A stretch of 64,000 nucleotides of DNA from JBBSJZ01 sp041751935 (GCA_041751935.1 JBGSIA010000018.1:1-64000); one strand, 5' to 3'. Positions 27,255 to 37,664 are shown, counted from the first letter of the stretch. The notes: generated by a model from the sequence alone, not told the origin. A program made the numbers and translations.

Positions 27255-30123
27255 AGATGAACTCGTTCGAATTGAAGATCGCCAGACAGACGTCCGCCAT
27301 CGCACGCACGTGCTTGCTAACTTCGCTGGGACGCAGGTCCGGCACAAAGTCTTGATTCGAGTACAACATTTCTTCAAAAGAAAAATGCTCGCCGGTGTTC
27401 TCTTCGACTGCGTCTCGGCGAACTTTCAATGCTGGAGGCAACGGGTCCACCGCGTTGTCGGAAAGAGTCTTCTCGATATCGTCACAGTGTTGTACGCAAG
27501 CGGCAATCTCGTCCTCCATTGGCATCCGGGAATACGCCAATTGGAAACAGCGAATGATTGCTTCGGAGTCGCATTCGGTTTCTGACACAACTCGGTTTGC
27601 CAGTGCCAAGGATCGAGCATAGCTCATTTGGCTGTTGAACAAACTGAATACCTGGGGCGTCACCGTTGACGCTTCCCGGCGTTCACAGGAAAAGTCGGGT
27701 GAAGGCGAATTGAATACTTCCAACATGGGATCGACAAGACCACGAAGCTTCAGTGTATAGATCGAGCGTCGATTTCGTTGTTTCGGATGTGGATTAGGCG
27801 TCCAGGCCGCTGCGAACGTTCCCATCACCTGGCGAGGTTGCATCGCGGCTTCGAGATTGATTTCTGGACGAACCGGAATTCCACCTAGCTCTGGATTCAA
27901 TTCTCCCGTCACCGCCAAAATCGAATCGCGTAACTCTTCGGAGGTCAGTCGCCGCGGTTGGAAAACGGCATAGCTTGACGACGTTGGATCAAGTTCTGTC
28001 ACTTGTTGCGGATTCGAATGAGACGACGATCGGCGATACGCTTCACTGGACATGATTCTCCGGTGCATCGATTTGAACGACCATCCATCGTCCACGAACG
28101 TTACCGCAAGCCAATCAAGCAATTCAGGGTGAGTGGGTGATTTGCCAGTCGAGCCAAAGTTGTTGGGGTTACCGGCAATCGCTTGATTGAAGTGCCACAT
28201 CCAAATGCGATTTACAATTGCGCGCGTGGTAAGCGGATTGTTTTCGTCGGCGACCCAATCGGCGAATGCCAGACGCCGACCACTTACCGTTTCTGGAATT
28301 GCCGCTCGTTGAATTCCTCCCAAAATACTAAGCACGTTCGGTGTGACGGGTTCACCGGCCGAAAACGGGTCGCCACCATTCAAAATGAAAGATTTCTCCA
28401 ATTCGCCGTTGCTCATTGGGTCTTGCGGCATTCGAACAGGATTGAAAACGGATTTGACCTCAGGCGTCGCGCCGTTGTAAACCGCCAACGCGTAAGGCTC
28501 GTATCGATCCAGTTCCCATTTGAGCCTTTCGAGTCCCTTGCGGGCTACACGTTCATTTCCGAAGTCATCGGGCGTGAAGCCAACCTGTTTAGGTGGAATT
28601 AAATCCGGATGAACGTCGTGTTCCTGCATCCATTTGCGGATACGTGCCAACGTGATTTCTTTTGGCTGTCGGTTTTCTTTTGCCTTCTGTTGCTTTTCAG
28701 CCTGAGCGGCGTCCTCTTTCGTTAACTCGGCAATTGCATTTTCAAACGGGGATGCGTCAAGTCCGTTCTCTTCCAGCCACTTGCGGCCCGCTTGGACCGT
28801 AATCTTTTCCGTCAGCCGATCAATCGTCTGCTGCAATTCATCCTTGCGCGCCAACAAGTACTTTACTTCGTCAAATCCTGTGAAGTTTTCACAAGGAAGA
28901 AACGATGCCTCGCGTTCGACCAATTGTGTTGTGGCAAACACGGCCTGGATGGAGTAGTAATCACGAGTCGGAACCGGATCAAACTTATGATCGTGGCAGC
29001 GAGCGCACTGTAATGAATGAGCTAAGAATGTCTCGCCAACACTATTGGTTACGTCATCGAGAAATCGCTGCCGAGCTATTCTGGCGACTTCCATACCAGT
29101 TAATTCCCAGGGGCCCATCCTAAGGAACCCGGTTGCAACGAGTAGCTCGGGATTCTCGGGATCAATTTCGTCGCCAGCAATCTGCTCACGAATGAATTGG
29201 TTGTACGGTGTGTCGTCGTTGAACGATCGAATCACGTAGTCTCGGTATCGCCAAGCATTACCGCGTTCGAAGTCATTGGCAAAACCAGAAGAATCTGCAT
29301 AGCGGACAACGTCGAGCCAGTGCTGTGCCATCCGCTCGCCGTAGTGTGGGCTGTCCAGCAATCGATTGACGACGCGTTGGAAGGCTTCGTCGTCCGGAAG
29401 TGGGTCGTACTTAAAACTAAGCACTTCCGCGGGCGTCGGTGGCAGGCCGGTCAAGTCGAATGTCGCTCGGCGAATCAGCGTCGTTCGATCCGCGATCGGT
29501 GCGGGTTCAAGGCCCGCGGGCATTCGCTTCGCAATCGACCTATCGATCCAATGATGGGTTTGGTCCTCGAGATCGATCGTCGCTGATACCGGCTGGTAGG
29601 CCCATAAACCTTCCGGCTTGTAGCGACGATTTGTCCATTCGGGAGAAAGACCACCGGATGTTAACGCAAGCACTCCATCTTCACTTGACCATGCATCGGC
29701 AAACGAACGACTGATTTCGGAAACTCGGTCGTCGGAGGGCCAGTCTGCACCGGCCGCGATCCAGTCTCGCAACCACAACAGTTGCTCGCTTGATAACCGC
29801 TGGGCATCCTTGGGCGGCATTGCAGACCATTCATCGTGCTCACGTGCTGCAGCCAAGTACATTGGACTTTCATCGGGCCTGCCTGGAGTGATCGCTGCTA
29901 TCTCGCTATCACCACCAGCTATCGCGGCCCCCAGGCCACGCAAATCCAAGCCGCCTTCGATGTTCTCCGCATCGCGACCGTGGCACGCCAAGCACTTTTC
30001 CTGCAGTAACGGCGAGATTCGACGCACGAACAGAGCTTCGTTAGCATCGTCTGCGCACACGGACACAATCGCCAGAAGCAAACTTGCAAGCACCGCACTT
30101 GAATTACCGATTAGCCGAAACAT
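27244..30123 (-). CDS. PSCyt1-DUF1549-DUF1553 di-haem protein (pair 2)
   Basis: The ATG at 30123 is chosen because GGGAG stands right before it and it opens a clean Sec signal (MFRLIGNSSAVLASLLLAI); the open frame continues upstream without similarity. The 959-residue product has PSCyt1 with CLACH (C44-H48) and AMPP, DUF1549 from TLIRRATFDLTGLPPTPAE with the second haem-type motif CARCHDHKFDP, and a charged helical stretch (about 415-500) rich in Lys/Glu/Gln. DUF1553 follows (NPLTTRAIVNRIWMWHF and RRLTSEELRDSI), ending in NSNEFIYVY. It is divergent from the sulfatase gene at 30299, with 175 bases between, so both may share regulation. Its stop overlaps the DUF1501 partner. Confidence 0.88.
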   Translation of the reverse strand: MFRLIGNSSAVLASLLLAIVSVCADDANEALFVRRISPLLQEKCLACHGRDAENIEGGLDLRGLGAAIAGGDSEIAAITPGRPDESPMYLAAAREHDEWSAMPPKDAQRLSSEQLLWLRDWIAAGADWPSDDRVSEISRSFADAWSSEDGVLALTSGGLSPEWTNRRYKPEGLWAYQPVSATIDLEDQTHHWIDRSIAKRMPAGLEPAPIADRTTLIRRATFDLTGLPPTPAEVLSFKYDPLPDDEAFQRVVNRLLDSPHYGERMAQHWLDVVRYADSSGFANDFERGNAWRYRDYVIRSFNDDTPYNQFIREQIAGDEIDPENPELLVATGFLRMGPWELTGMEVARIARQRFLDDVTNSVGETFLAHSLQCARCHDHKFDPVPTRDYYSIQAVFATTQLVEREASFLPCENFTGFDEVKYLLARKDELQQTIDRLTEKITVQAGRKWLEENGLDASPFENAIAELTKEDAAQAEKQQKAKENRQPKEITLARIRKWMQEHDVHPDLIPPKQVGFTPDDFGNERVARKGLERLKWELDRYEPYALAVYNGATPEVKSVFNPVRMPQDPMSNGELEKSFILNGGDPFSAGEPVTPNVLSILGGIQRAAIPETVSGRRLAFADWVADENNPLTTRAIVNRIWMWHFNQAIAGNPNNFGSTGKSPTHPELLDWLAVTFVDDGWSFKSMHRRIMSSEAYRRSSSHSNPQQVTELDPTSSSYAVFQPRRLTSEELRDSILAVTGELNPELGGIPVRPEINLEAAMQPRQVMGTFAAAWTPNPHPKQRNRRSIYTLKLRGLVDPMLEVFNSPSPDFSCERREASTVTPQVFSLFNSQMSYARSLALANRVVSETECDSEAIIRCFQLAYSRMPMEDEIAACVQHCDDIEKTLSDNAVDPLPPALKVRRDAVEENTGEHFSFEEMLYSNQDFVPDLRPSEVSKHVRAMADVCLAIFNSNEFIYVY

Positions 30124-30298
30124 TTTTTCTCCCAGATTTTCAGTCCGCCCCATTGTACCACGGCGTATGCTCTTGTCAGATCGATTCGAACTTTCGACCT
30201 GGATTATTCCGGGTGCTTGCAGGCCGCGATAATTTAAGATGAGGTAGATTGAGCGTTTCGTTTGTCGCAATTCAACGCAATCACGATCGAGAGTCCAA

Positions 30299-31642
30299 AT
30301 GAATCGAATACTGACAGCCGCGAGGGTTCTACTTGGTGGAGCATTGCTTGGTGCGTTTCTATTTGCAAACGCAACCATTTTGAGTGCAAACGATGCGAAG
30401 CCCAACGTGGTAATGATTATGGCGGATGATCTGGGATGGGCGGATGTGTCACTCCATGCAGGAGTTGCCGCGACACCGCACCTCGATCAACTTGCACGCC
30501 AGGGACTGGAACTGACCGCCCACTATGTCGCGCCGGTGTGCAGCCCCACTCGTACGTCTCTGATGACAGGTCGCTGCTGGAGTCGTCTGGGCGTAACCAA
30601 TCCACAAAATGAACAAGCGTTACCCAGTGGTACGATCACGCTGGCTGCGGCACTAAAAAGTACAGGGTACCAAACGGCGCTGTGCGGCAAATGGCATCTC
30701 GGTTCATTGCCTCAACAAGGCCCGAACCACTTTGGTTTTGATCACAGCTATGGTTCGCTGGCAGGCGGCGTTACTTCTTGGACGCATCGCTATAAACAAG
30801 GACTGTATACACATACATGGCATCGGAACGAAGTACTGATCGAAGAAACGGGGCATGTTACGGACTTGATCACCGATGAAGCGATCTCCTGGCTGAATGC
30901 AAGAGACGTGACACCGTTTTTCTTATACGTTCCGTTTACTGCGGTGCACCTTCCTGTCGAAGAACCGCAAATCTGGTTGGACCGCGTTCCCGATTCAATC
31001 TCCGGCGAAGTAAATCGTCACTACGCGGCCTGTATCATGCATCTCGATGACAGTGTAGGCCGCATTCTTACCGCACTTGAAGGTATCGGTAAGCTTGAAA
31101 AAACACTGGTTATCTTCACCAGCGATAACGGTGGTAGTACTGCAGAGAATCGGGATACGAAGTACCCAGACAACGTGGCTCCCAAAGGACGATTGCCGGG
31201 AAACAATTCGCCGTTTCGGGGTGAGAAGGGATCGCTTTACGAGGGTGGAACTCGAGTTCCAACGATCGTATCTTGGCCCGGTCACGTGAAACCAGGCAAG
31301 GTCGACGCGGCAACGCAGATCATCGATTGGATGCCAACGCTCTGCAAACTCGCCGGTTACCAAGCGACAACGAACCTACAATGGGATGGCGTCGACTTGA
31401 GCAATTTGCTCGCACGGCATGAACCGCTTGAGCCACGTTCGTTGTATGCGGTCGCACCTGGTGGCAAGTCTCGCTCGATCCGTCAAGGCGATTGGAAATT
31501 GATCGCTCATGGTCCTGCCAGCAGTCCCCGATTGGAACTGTTCAACATTTCCAGCGATCCTCAGGAAAAAATGAATCTGGCCGATGCTGATCCCGAACGA
31601 GCTGCCTTGTTATTGGCTCAGCTAGAACAGGGGCTACAGTAG
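30299..31642 (+). CDS. type I sulfatase (arylsulfatase family)
   Basis: A 447-residue exported sulfatase with a Sec signal (about 1-31). The start of the catalytic domain, NVVMIMADDLGWADV, carries the calcium-binding aspartates. The formylglycine site is CSPTRTSLMTGR (C81), the C-x-P-x-R type that is matured by a formylglycine-generating enzyme. GKWHLG, then VIFTSDNGG and FRGEKGSLYEGGTRVP are further family blocks. It should hydrolyse sulfate esters of glycans in the periplasm or outside. Its position divergent from pair 2 and next to another sulfatase links the region to sulfated polysaccharides. The exact subfamily cannot be given from sequence alone. Confidence 0.92.
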   Translation: MNRILTAARVLLGGALLGAFLFANATILSANDAKPNVVMIMADDLGWADVSLHAGVAATPHLDQLARQGLELTAHYVAPVCSPTRTSLMTGRCWSRLGVTNPQNEQALPSGTITLAAALKSTGYQTALCGKWHLGSLPQQGPNHFGFDHSYGSLAGGVTSWTHRYKQGLYTHTWHRNEVLIEETGHVTDLITDEAISWLNARDVTPFFLYVPFTAVHLPVEEPQIWLDRVPDSISGEVNRHYAACIMHLDDSVGRILTALEGIGKLEKTLVIFTSDNGGSTAENRDTKYPDNVAPKGRLPGNNSPFRGEKGSLYEGGTRVPTIVSWPGHVKPGKVDAATQIIDWMPTLCKLAGYQATTNLQWDGVDLSNLLARHEPLEPRSLYAVAPGGKSRSIRQGDWKLIAHGPASSPRLELFNISSDPQEKMNLADADPERAALLLAQLEQGLQ

Positions 31643-31679
31643 AATACCGTTTGCTGACGACAATCTAACAATATTTGGA

Positions 31680-33245
31680 TTACTTCATTGCCGCAGTGGG
31701 TGGAAGTGAATCGACAAATTTTGCGTTGGTGCGTTTTAGTTCCTCGATTGCTAGTTCGCGAAGCCGCTGAAGCAACGCGGCATTTTCGGGATTTGTTGCC
31801 AGGTTAATCAGTTCTTCGGGATCAGCTTTCAGGTCGTAGATCTCTTCCACTTCGCCCTCGACAAACGTGCGGACGTACTTGTAATGGCCATCGCGCAGCA
31901 GCGCGTACCAGGGCACACCGCCAACGATTGTCAGTGCCTCGCCGGTCGGAATCGTTGCCGTGTCGCTACCGTAGGTTCGCGCCGTGTGTGTCAATAACAT
32001 CGGTGAATGCCAATCGTCCGTTTCCGGATGCTGCAGCAGCGGTCGAATGTCGCGACCATGCATCGGCCAGGGAACTTCAACGCCTGCGGTGGAGCAAAAA
32101 TACTGCACCAAGTCTGGTGAATTGATCGGATGGCGACAAACTTTTCCTTCAGGCAGCCTCCCTTGGTGGCGAACGATCAGTGGTGAAGCGACGGTGGCGT
32201 CGTAGGCCGCGATCTTTTGATTGAATCCATGTTCTCCCAGCCCAAAACCCTGATCAGCGGTGTAGACAATGAGCGTGTTTTCCAGTTGGCCGGAGGCTTC
32301 AAGAGCCGCGATTACTCGCCCAACACCTTCGTCGATTGCCATGGCGCATTCATTCGTTTGTTGCACCCAATCATCGTAGGGCTGACCACCCGTGTTGGTA
32401 TCAAAGTTACTTGCATTGACTTTCTTGGTGCGACGTCGTGCTTTGCCGTCTTTACCGCGAACCCACGATGCCGTCTGCTCCAGATACTTTGGTTTGTTGG
32501 GCCACGGACCAAAAATATCCGCTGGTAACGGCGCTTCGTTCCCTGCTAATTTGCCTTCATGTCGATCAGCGGGCGTTGTTGGTCCATGAACGGCGCCGTA
32601 GCACAGCCACAAATACCACGGCTTTGCCGAGTCACGGTGCTTGCCCTGTATGTATTCCACCGCCCAATCGGTGTAGTTGTCGGTGGAATAGCCATCGACG
32701 TGCCGTTCTTCGCCGTTGAAGCTCATGATCTGATCATAGAAATAGTTACCGGCGTTGTCCGGATGTGCCGGTCGGTTCCACACGATTTGATGATCCCAAT
32801 CGCGACCGTTGCCCGTGTCGGTCCCCGTATGCCACTTGCCGATCTGTGCCGTGTGGTAACCTTGTGCACGAAACACCGACGGCCAGAAACGACATTGCTG
32901 TGCGTCGTACGTACTAGCCGGATAGGTTCCCTCCATTCGCATCGATTCTACGGCGTGCTGCAGGTGCCCAGTTAACATGCTGGCTCTCGATGGCATGCAC
33001 CAAGCGCCCAGGTAGGCTCGCTCGAAGCGGATTCCGCCGCGGGCGAGCTTATCAATATTCGGAGTGTTGACCCAATCCGGAGCCTCTGGATAACAACTGA
33101 GTGTCTTGTAGGATTGGTCGTCCGCATAAATGAATAAGATGTTCGGTCGATCGCCACTTTCGGCCAAGGCCGACGCCGAAAAAATGCGTAATGACGAAAA
33201 CAATATCGCCACAAGAATCAACGAATAGCAGAGTCGGTTCATCAC
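31680..33245 (-). CDS. type I sulfatase, second copy
   Basis: A 521-residue exported sulfatase with a Sec signal (about 1-29). The opening block NILFIYADDQSYKTLSCYPE has the metal-binding Asp pair, and the formylglycine site is CMPSRASMLTGH (C83), also C-x-P-x-R. Later blocks include GKWHTGTDTGNGRDWDHQ and VYTADQGFGLGEHGF, and the C-terminal segment DLKADPEELINLATNPE is typical of this group. It differs clearly from the sulfatase at 30299, so the two probably remove different sulfate groups. It ends 37 bases from that gene's stop (convergent) and begins just after the pair 3 DUF1501 gene in the minus-strand direction, with about 60 bases between. Confidence 0.92.
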   Translation of the reverse strand: MMNRLCYSLILVAILFSSLRIFSASALAESGDRPNILFIYADDQSYKTLSCYPEAPDWVNTPNIDKLARGGIRFERAYLGAWCMPSRASMLTGHLQHAVESMRMEGTYPASTYDAQQCRFWPSVFRAQGYHTAQIGKWHTGTDTGNGRDWDHQIVWNRPAHPDNAGNYFYDQIMSFNGEERHVDGYSTDNYTDWAVEYIQGKHRDSAKPWYLWLCYGAVHGPTTPADRHEGKLAGNEAPLPADIFGPWPNKPKYLEQTASWVRGKDGKARRRTKKVNASNFDTNTGGQPYDDWVQQTNECAMAIDEGVGRVIAALEASGQLENTLIVYTADQGFGLGEHGFNQKIAAYDATVASPLIVRHQGRLPEGKVCRHPINSPDLVQYFCSTAGVEVPWPMHGRDIRPLLQHPETDDWHSPMLLTHTARTYGSDTATIPTGEALTIVGGVPWYALLRDGHYKYVRTFVEGEVEEIYDLKADPEELINLATNPENAALLQRLRELAIEELKRTNAKFVDSLPPTAAMK

Positions 33246-33309
33246 TTCACTTTCACAGCACCGAAGTGAGCGGATGCTGGCCTAGGAAAAAAGTTGTGGA
33301 GGCAGGTAT

Positions 33310-34653
33310 TTACGCAAACAGTTCACTAACAACGTTTGCTTCTTCGGGACCGGTAAGCCGATGATTGCGTCCTTCGTGTTGAAACGAAAGACGCTCGTGA
33401 TTCAATCCTAACAGATGTAGGATCGTGGCGTGCAGATCGCGAAAGTGGACTTTGCCTTCGACGGCTCGCGCACCTGTTTCATCCGTTCGGCCGTGCGCGT
33501 AACCAACTTTGACGCCACCGCCAGCCAGCCAAAACGTGAAGCCTTTTTCGTTGTGTCCCGACTCGTCTTTTCCGTTATCGGGTGTCAAGCCAGGCCGACC
33601 AAATTCGCCACCCCAGACCAGCAAGGTATCCTCTAGCAATCCTCGCGCCGCGAGATCTTGGAGTAGCGCCGCGATGGGAGCGTCCACGGTTTCGCAATTC
33701 GCTTTCAAATCACGTCGATGGTCCTTGTGCTGGTCCCATCCGCCGTGGTTAACCTCGATGAATCTCACGCCCGCTTCGGCGAATCGCCTCGCCAACAGGC
33801 ATTGGCGTCCAAAGTCCGTCGGTCGACACGTTCCAATCGACAGTTTTTTGCCAACTCGATAACGTTGCAACGTGGACTCCGTTTCATGACTCAGATCGAG
33901 CAATTCGGGGGCAACGCTCTGCATTCGAAACGCCAGCTCCATGGATTCGATTACGCCTTCGAGTTCCGCATCGCCAGCTCGTGATGCCAAATGCTCATGG
34001 TTCATCAATTGCACCAAGTCAAGCTGATCTCGTTTAACGTGTTGTGGCAGATGTGCCGCCGCAATATCCCGGATGGTTGCCAACGACATGTCTTCGCCGT
34101 TGGTTCCAATGGGTGTTCCCGTAAATTCAGTCGGTAGAAAGGCGGCGGAATAGACCGACGGTTTGGACGCGTTCAAGCTAATGAAACTTGGCAAGTCTTC
34201 GTTTTCGGTTCCCAACCCATACGAAATCCACGAACCCATGCTGGGGCGTTTTCTCAGCCTCTCGCCGGTGTGTAATTGCAAGAACGATTGAGCGTGATTT
34301 CCTGTATCGGCATGCATACCGTTGATCACACACAAGCGATCGGCATGTTTCGCCGTTTCGGGCATCAGCTCGGAAATCCACAAACCACTTTCACCATGTT
34401 GGTCAAATTTGAACACTGAGCCTGGATGCGATTTTTTACCGACTTGTGGTTTGTAATCGAACGTATCCATTTGAGCCGGACCGCCGCTCATGCAAAGAAA
34501 GATGACCCGTTTGGCTCTCGTCGGAATCGCCGCTGTCGTATCAACCGCATCCCTCTCAACCGTGGCCGCTTGTGATTGCTGGACCAGTGACTGCAGCGCC
34601 AAGTAGCCGAAGCCGCAGGACGCAGTTTGCAACATTCTTCGTCGTGTCGTCAT
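33310..34653 (-). CDS. DUF1501 protein, Tat-exported (pair 3)
   Basis: A 447-residue DUF1501 protein with a twin-arginine signal (MTTRRRMLQTASCGFGYLA). Family blocks are LCMSGGPAQMDTFDYKP, ARRFAEAGVRFIEVNHGGW, DQHKDHRRD and GGEFGRPG. The usual GRDH motif near the C-terminus is replaced: the segment reads DNGKDESGHNEKGFTFW, so the Arg and Asp of the presumed metal site are lost or displaced, while the His is kept. That is unlike the other three copies in the window and may mean a changed activity. The ATG is 8 bases after the stop of the pair 3 cytochrome gene. Confidence 0.84.
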   Translation of the reverse strand: MTTRRRMLQTASCGFGYLALQSLVQQSQAATVERDAVDTTAAIPTRAKRVIFLCMSGGPAQMDTFDYKPQVGKKSHPGSVFKFDQHGESGLWISELMPETAKHADRLCVINGMHADTGNHAQSFLQLHTGERLRKRPSMGSWISYGLGTENEDLPSFISLNASKPSVYSAAFLPTEFTGTPIGTNGEDMSLATIRDIAAAHLPQHVKRDQLDLVQLMNHEHLASRAGDAELEGVIESMELAFRMQSVAPELLDLSHETESTLQRYRVGKKLSIGTCRPTDFGRQCLLARRFAEAGVRFIEVNHGGWDQHKDHRRDLKANCETVDAPIAALLQDLAARGLLEDTLLVWGGEFGRPGLTPDNGKDESGHNEKGFTFWLAGGGVKVGYAHGRTDETGARAVEGKVHFRDLHATILHLLGLNHERLSFQHEGRNHRLTGPEEANVVSELFA

Positions 34654-34661
34654 CTAACGCC

Positions 34662-37625
34662 TCAATCTACGTACCGAAATTCGTTCGTGGCTAATAACCC
34701 CTGGGAATAACTGGCCCACACGCGAAGATGGCGTTGACTGGGCTCAGTGATCTCGTCTGCAAGTGCTTCGTCTGTTGAGCGAATATACGCTAGCGATCTG
34801 GCGATTTCCGCTGCACCGGAGTGCCGCTGCAGTGTAACCGAGATAAGAAGTTTTACTCTCTCCTCATCGTCCAGTGGCAACAGATGCACCCTTTCTGCGA
34901 GATGTTGCGCTTGGCGAATGACAAAATCGCTATTAAGCAAAAAGAGTGCCTGAGTCGGCAACGTTGTGCGGTCTCGATTCCCCATGACTTCCACTCCGGT
35001 GGGAAGATCGAAAGCGGCAAGTTCTTTGGGCGGTGCATGGCGAAGCCGACAGAGATACAGACTGCGATGGTTGCTCTCGCGATGCAGGTCGGTTGCTTCC
35101 CCTGGTGGCCAGCTAATCAATTGATCCTTTTTATCGATTGCTGATCCCAGTTGCGGCGCATAGTCGATGTTGCCACAAACTTGCAACATGCTGTCACGCA
35201 ACGATTCCGCGTCTAGGCGACGTCGACTATGACGGGCAAGCAAGCGATTGTCGGGGTCCGCACTCTGTAGTTGTAGATCGCATTGGCTTGACAGTTGATA
35301 AGTCCGTGAGAGTACGATGGCACGAATCAATTTCTTGATCGACCAACCGTCCTGTACAAAGCGTTCGGCAAGGTGGTCCAGCAACTCCGGGTGCGACGGA
35401 CGAGAACCGTAAACACCGAAGTCGTCTGGGGTCGCAACGATGCCTTGTCCAAAAAGGTGAAGCCAAACGCGATTGACCATGACGCGAGCCGTCTGCGGAT
35501 GGTCAGCTCGTGTGACCCACTGTGTTAACTCCAATCGCCCACTACTCTTCTCATGAATTCTGAACTCGTCGCTCGTCGAATTCTCGTCGCCGATGACCGA
35601 TCGATAAGCCGACAACATGCCGCGCGGAACGCTATCCCCCAACTTGCTTCCCAGTCCATTGATGTGCACCTTACTGTCCGCTGGTTTCGCTTTTTCTCGA
35701 ACGCCCATTGCGTACCCTTGTGCAGGACTAGGGCGAACGCCTCTTGGTTGCCCAGAAGCACTGTGAAGATGCAATGCGTCTTCATCGCTGATCGCTCGTG
35801 CGAACAAGGAAAACTCCGCTAAGTTCCCCTCCAGTGGTGCAAATTTATCGCTACGGATTGCCAGCGAAAACTCTAACGAATTGCCGAAGGTTGGCGGTAA
35901 CTCGCCTTCGATTTCAAGCTGGCCATTGAGAAAAACTTTGGTTTGTTTTCCCTGGCGTACGAAAACAATGTGGTTCCAACTCTGGGGGGCGATGACGGTT
36001 GTTCCAGCGATCGATTTCTTCGACGAATTTCCGTTGAATACGAATAGCTTTCCGGTTCGCTCCGAATCATGGTTTCCGCCGATACCGAGGTGGTCCCCTG
36101 GCAGCTCTTTATTCTCTAATGCCGCACGCGAGAAGAGGTATGCTGTGATGGGCTTGGCGTTGTTCTTGGCCAAATTTCTAAACCAAAATGCAACAGAATA
36201 CGAATCCGCGGCTGCGCCAAACGATCCCGTAATCGTCGTGTCCTTGAGAAGTGCGAATTCATTCTCGGTGTATCTAGCGTGTGGTTGCACCAACAGACGT
36301 TCCGGTGCAATATCCAGTTTTTCATGCAGGACTGGTTCTAAAGCGTCAATTTCTTGCGAATAGTTTGCAGGGAACTTCGGTGGCGAACTGCGATCCGGTC
36401 GCGGTTCTTGACTGGTAAAAGTCGAATGCAGTTCATGAAGTGGCGTTGGTGGCGCCGTCAACTTCTCGTTTCCAGCGGCGCCATAAAGCGTTTCGGTGCT
36501 TGAGAAAATTCCTGCGAGCGCATAGTAGTCGCGCGTCGGTATTGGATCATGCTTGTGATCATGACACCGAGCACAGGCCACGCTCAGTCCCAGCACGGCG
36601 GTACAGACAACGTTGATTTGATCGTCGACGACATCCATCGCGAAATCGCTGTTCATTGCTGCAGCCGGCTTGGAGCTGATGGCTAGAAAACCGGTTGCCG
36701 TGAGTTGCTGATTGCGTTGCTGCGCCGTCTCTGCTGGCAGCAGATCGCCAGCAATTTGTTCCGTCAAAAAGCGATCGTAGGGTAGGTCTTTGTTGAACGC
36801 ATCCACCACATAATCGCGGTAGCGCCAAGCATGCGGGAAAGTCGCGTTTCGCCCCAAACCATCATCGCCATTGGATTCGCCAAAACGTGCAACGTCTAAC
36901 CAATGTCGTCCCCAACGCACTCCAAATTGCGGACTGGCAAGCAGTGAGTCAACCACCGAGACGATGGCGGTTGATGCATTGCGCTGGTAATCAGGAACGA
37001 ATGTCTCGACTTGTTCAAGTGTCGGCGGCAGGCCAATCAGGTCATAGTACAAACGCCGCAGCAGAGAGCGTGGATCAGCATCATGTGTCGGTGTTAAACC
37101 TGTCTCTTCTAGGCGTGATAGTACGAATTGGTCCATTGCATCGCGTGGCCAACTCGAGTCTTTTACTGGGGGAAGACTGAGAACTTGCCGAGGATGAAAC
37201 GACCAAAGTGCTTCATTTTCACTGTTTCCGAAAGTCTTCGGCGGCACTTCGATCATTCGAGGATCGCTCGCGCCGAGCGAAATCCATTTTACGAAATCGT
37301 TGATTACCTTTTCGGGAAGTGGGGCGTCCGGCGGCATCTCCAGATCCTCGTATCGGAGCGCCTGGATAATCAGGCTCTCATCCGGTCGTCCCGACAATAG
37401 TACCGGTCCCGACTGACCACCACTCAATATGCCGTCGCGACTGTCAATAAGCAGACCACCACCGATATTTTCGGAATCCCCAGAATGGCACTTGTAACAA
37501 TGCTCGATCAACACAGGCCGAATCTTGCTCTCAAAGAAAAGTTGCTGTTCATCGGCGCGGAGCGTCTTTAAGCTTGCCAAGGAAGCAAAAACCAAGAGCA
37601 CTGATGTAAGTTGAATTCGGTGCAT
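34662..37625 (-). CDS. PSCyt1-DUF1549-LamG-DUF1553 di-haem protein (pair 3)
   Basis: A 987-residue exported protein with a Sec signal (MHRIQLTSVLLVFASLASL). PSCyt1 carries CYKCH (C43-H47) and DLEMPPD. DUF1549 starts near SLLRRLYYDLIGLPPT and contains CARCHDHKHDP. A LamG/concanavalin-like domain (about 430-625) is inserted, with SYSVAFWFRNLAKNN, WNHIVFVRQGKQTKVFLNG and LAEFSLFARAISDEDA. DUF1553 then follows with ARVMVNRVWLHLFGQGI and RRLDAESLRDSMLQVCG. LamG domains bind carbohydrates in many secreted enzymes, which suggests direct contact with a glycan. The protein is co-transcribed with the DUF1501 gene 8 bases downstream. Confidence 0.88.
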   Translation of the reverse strand: MHRIQLTSVLLVFASLASLKTLRADEQQLFFESKIRPVLIEHCYKCHSGDSENIGGGLLIDSRDGILSGGQSGPVLLSGRPDESLIIQALRYEDLEMPPDAPLPEKVINDFVKWISLGASDPRMIEVPPKTFGNSENEALWSFHPRQVLSLPPVKDSSWPRDAMDQFVLSRLEETGLTPTHDADPRSLLRRLYYDLIGLPPTLEQVETFVPDYQRNASTAIVSVVDSLLASPQFGVRWGRHWLDVARFGESNGDDGLGRNATFPHAWRYRDYVVDAFNKDLPYDRFLTEQIAGDLLPAETAQQRNQQLTATGFLAISSKPAAAMNSDFAMDVVDDQINVVCTAVLGLSVACARCHDHKHDPIPTRDYYALAGIFSSTETLYGAAGNEKLTAPPTPLHELHSTFTSQEPRPDRSSPPKFPANYSQEIDALEPVLHEKLDIAPERLLVQPHARYTENEFALLKDTTITGSFGAAADSYSVAFWFRNLAKNNAKPITAYLFSRAALENKELPGDHLGIGGNHDSERTGKLFVFNGNSSKKSIAGTTVIAPQSWNHIVFVRQGKQTKVFLNGQLEIEGELPPTFGNSLEFSLAIRSDKFAPLEGNLAEFSLFARAISDEDALHLHSASGQPRGVRPSPAQGYAMGVREKAKPADSKVHINGLGSKLGDSVPRGMLSAYRSVIGDENSTSDEFRIHEKSSGRLELTQWVTRADHPQTARVMVNRVWLHLFGQGIVATPDDFGVYGSRPSHPELLDHLAERFVQDGWSIKKLIRAIVLSRTYQLSSQCDLQLQSADPDNRLLARHSRRRLDAESLRDSMLQVCGNIDYAPQLGSAIDKKDQLISWPPGEATDLHRESNHRSLYLCRLRHAPPKELAAFDLPTGVEVMGNRDRTTLPTQALFLLNSDFVIRQAQHLAERVHLLPLDDEERVKLLISVTLQRHSGAAEIARSLAYIRSTDEALADEITEPSQRHLRVWASYSQGLLATNEFRYVD

Positions 37626-37664
37626 GTTTACAGCAACTACTGTGTAGGGATGACGAACGGTCTG

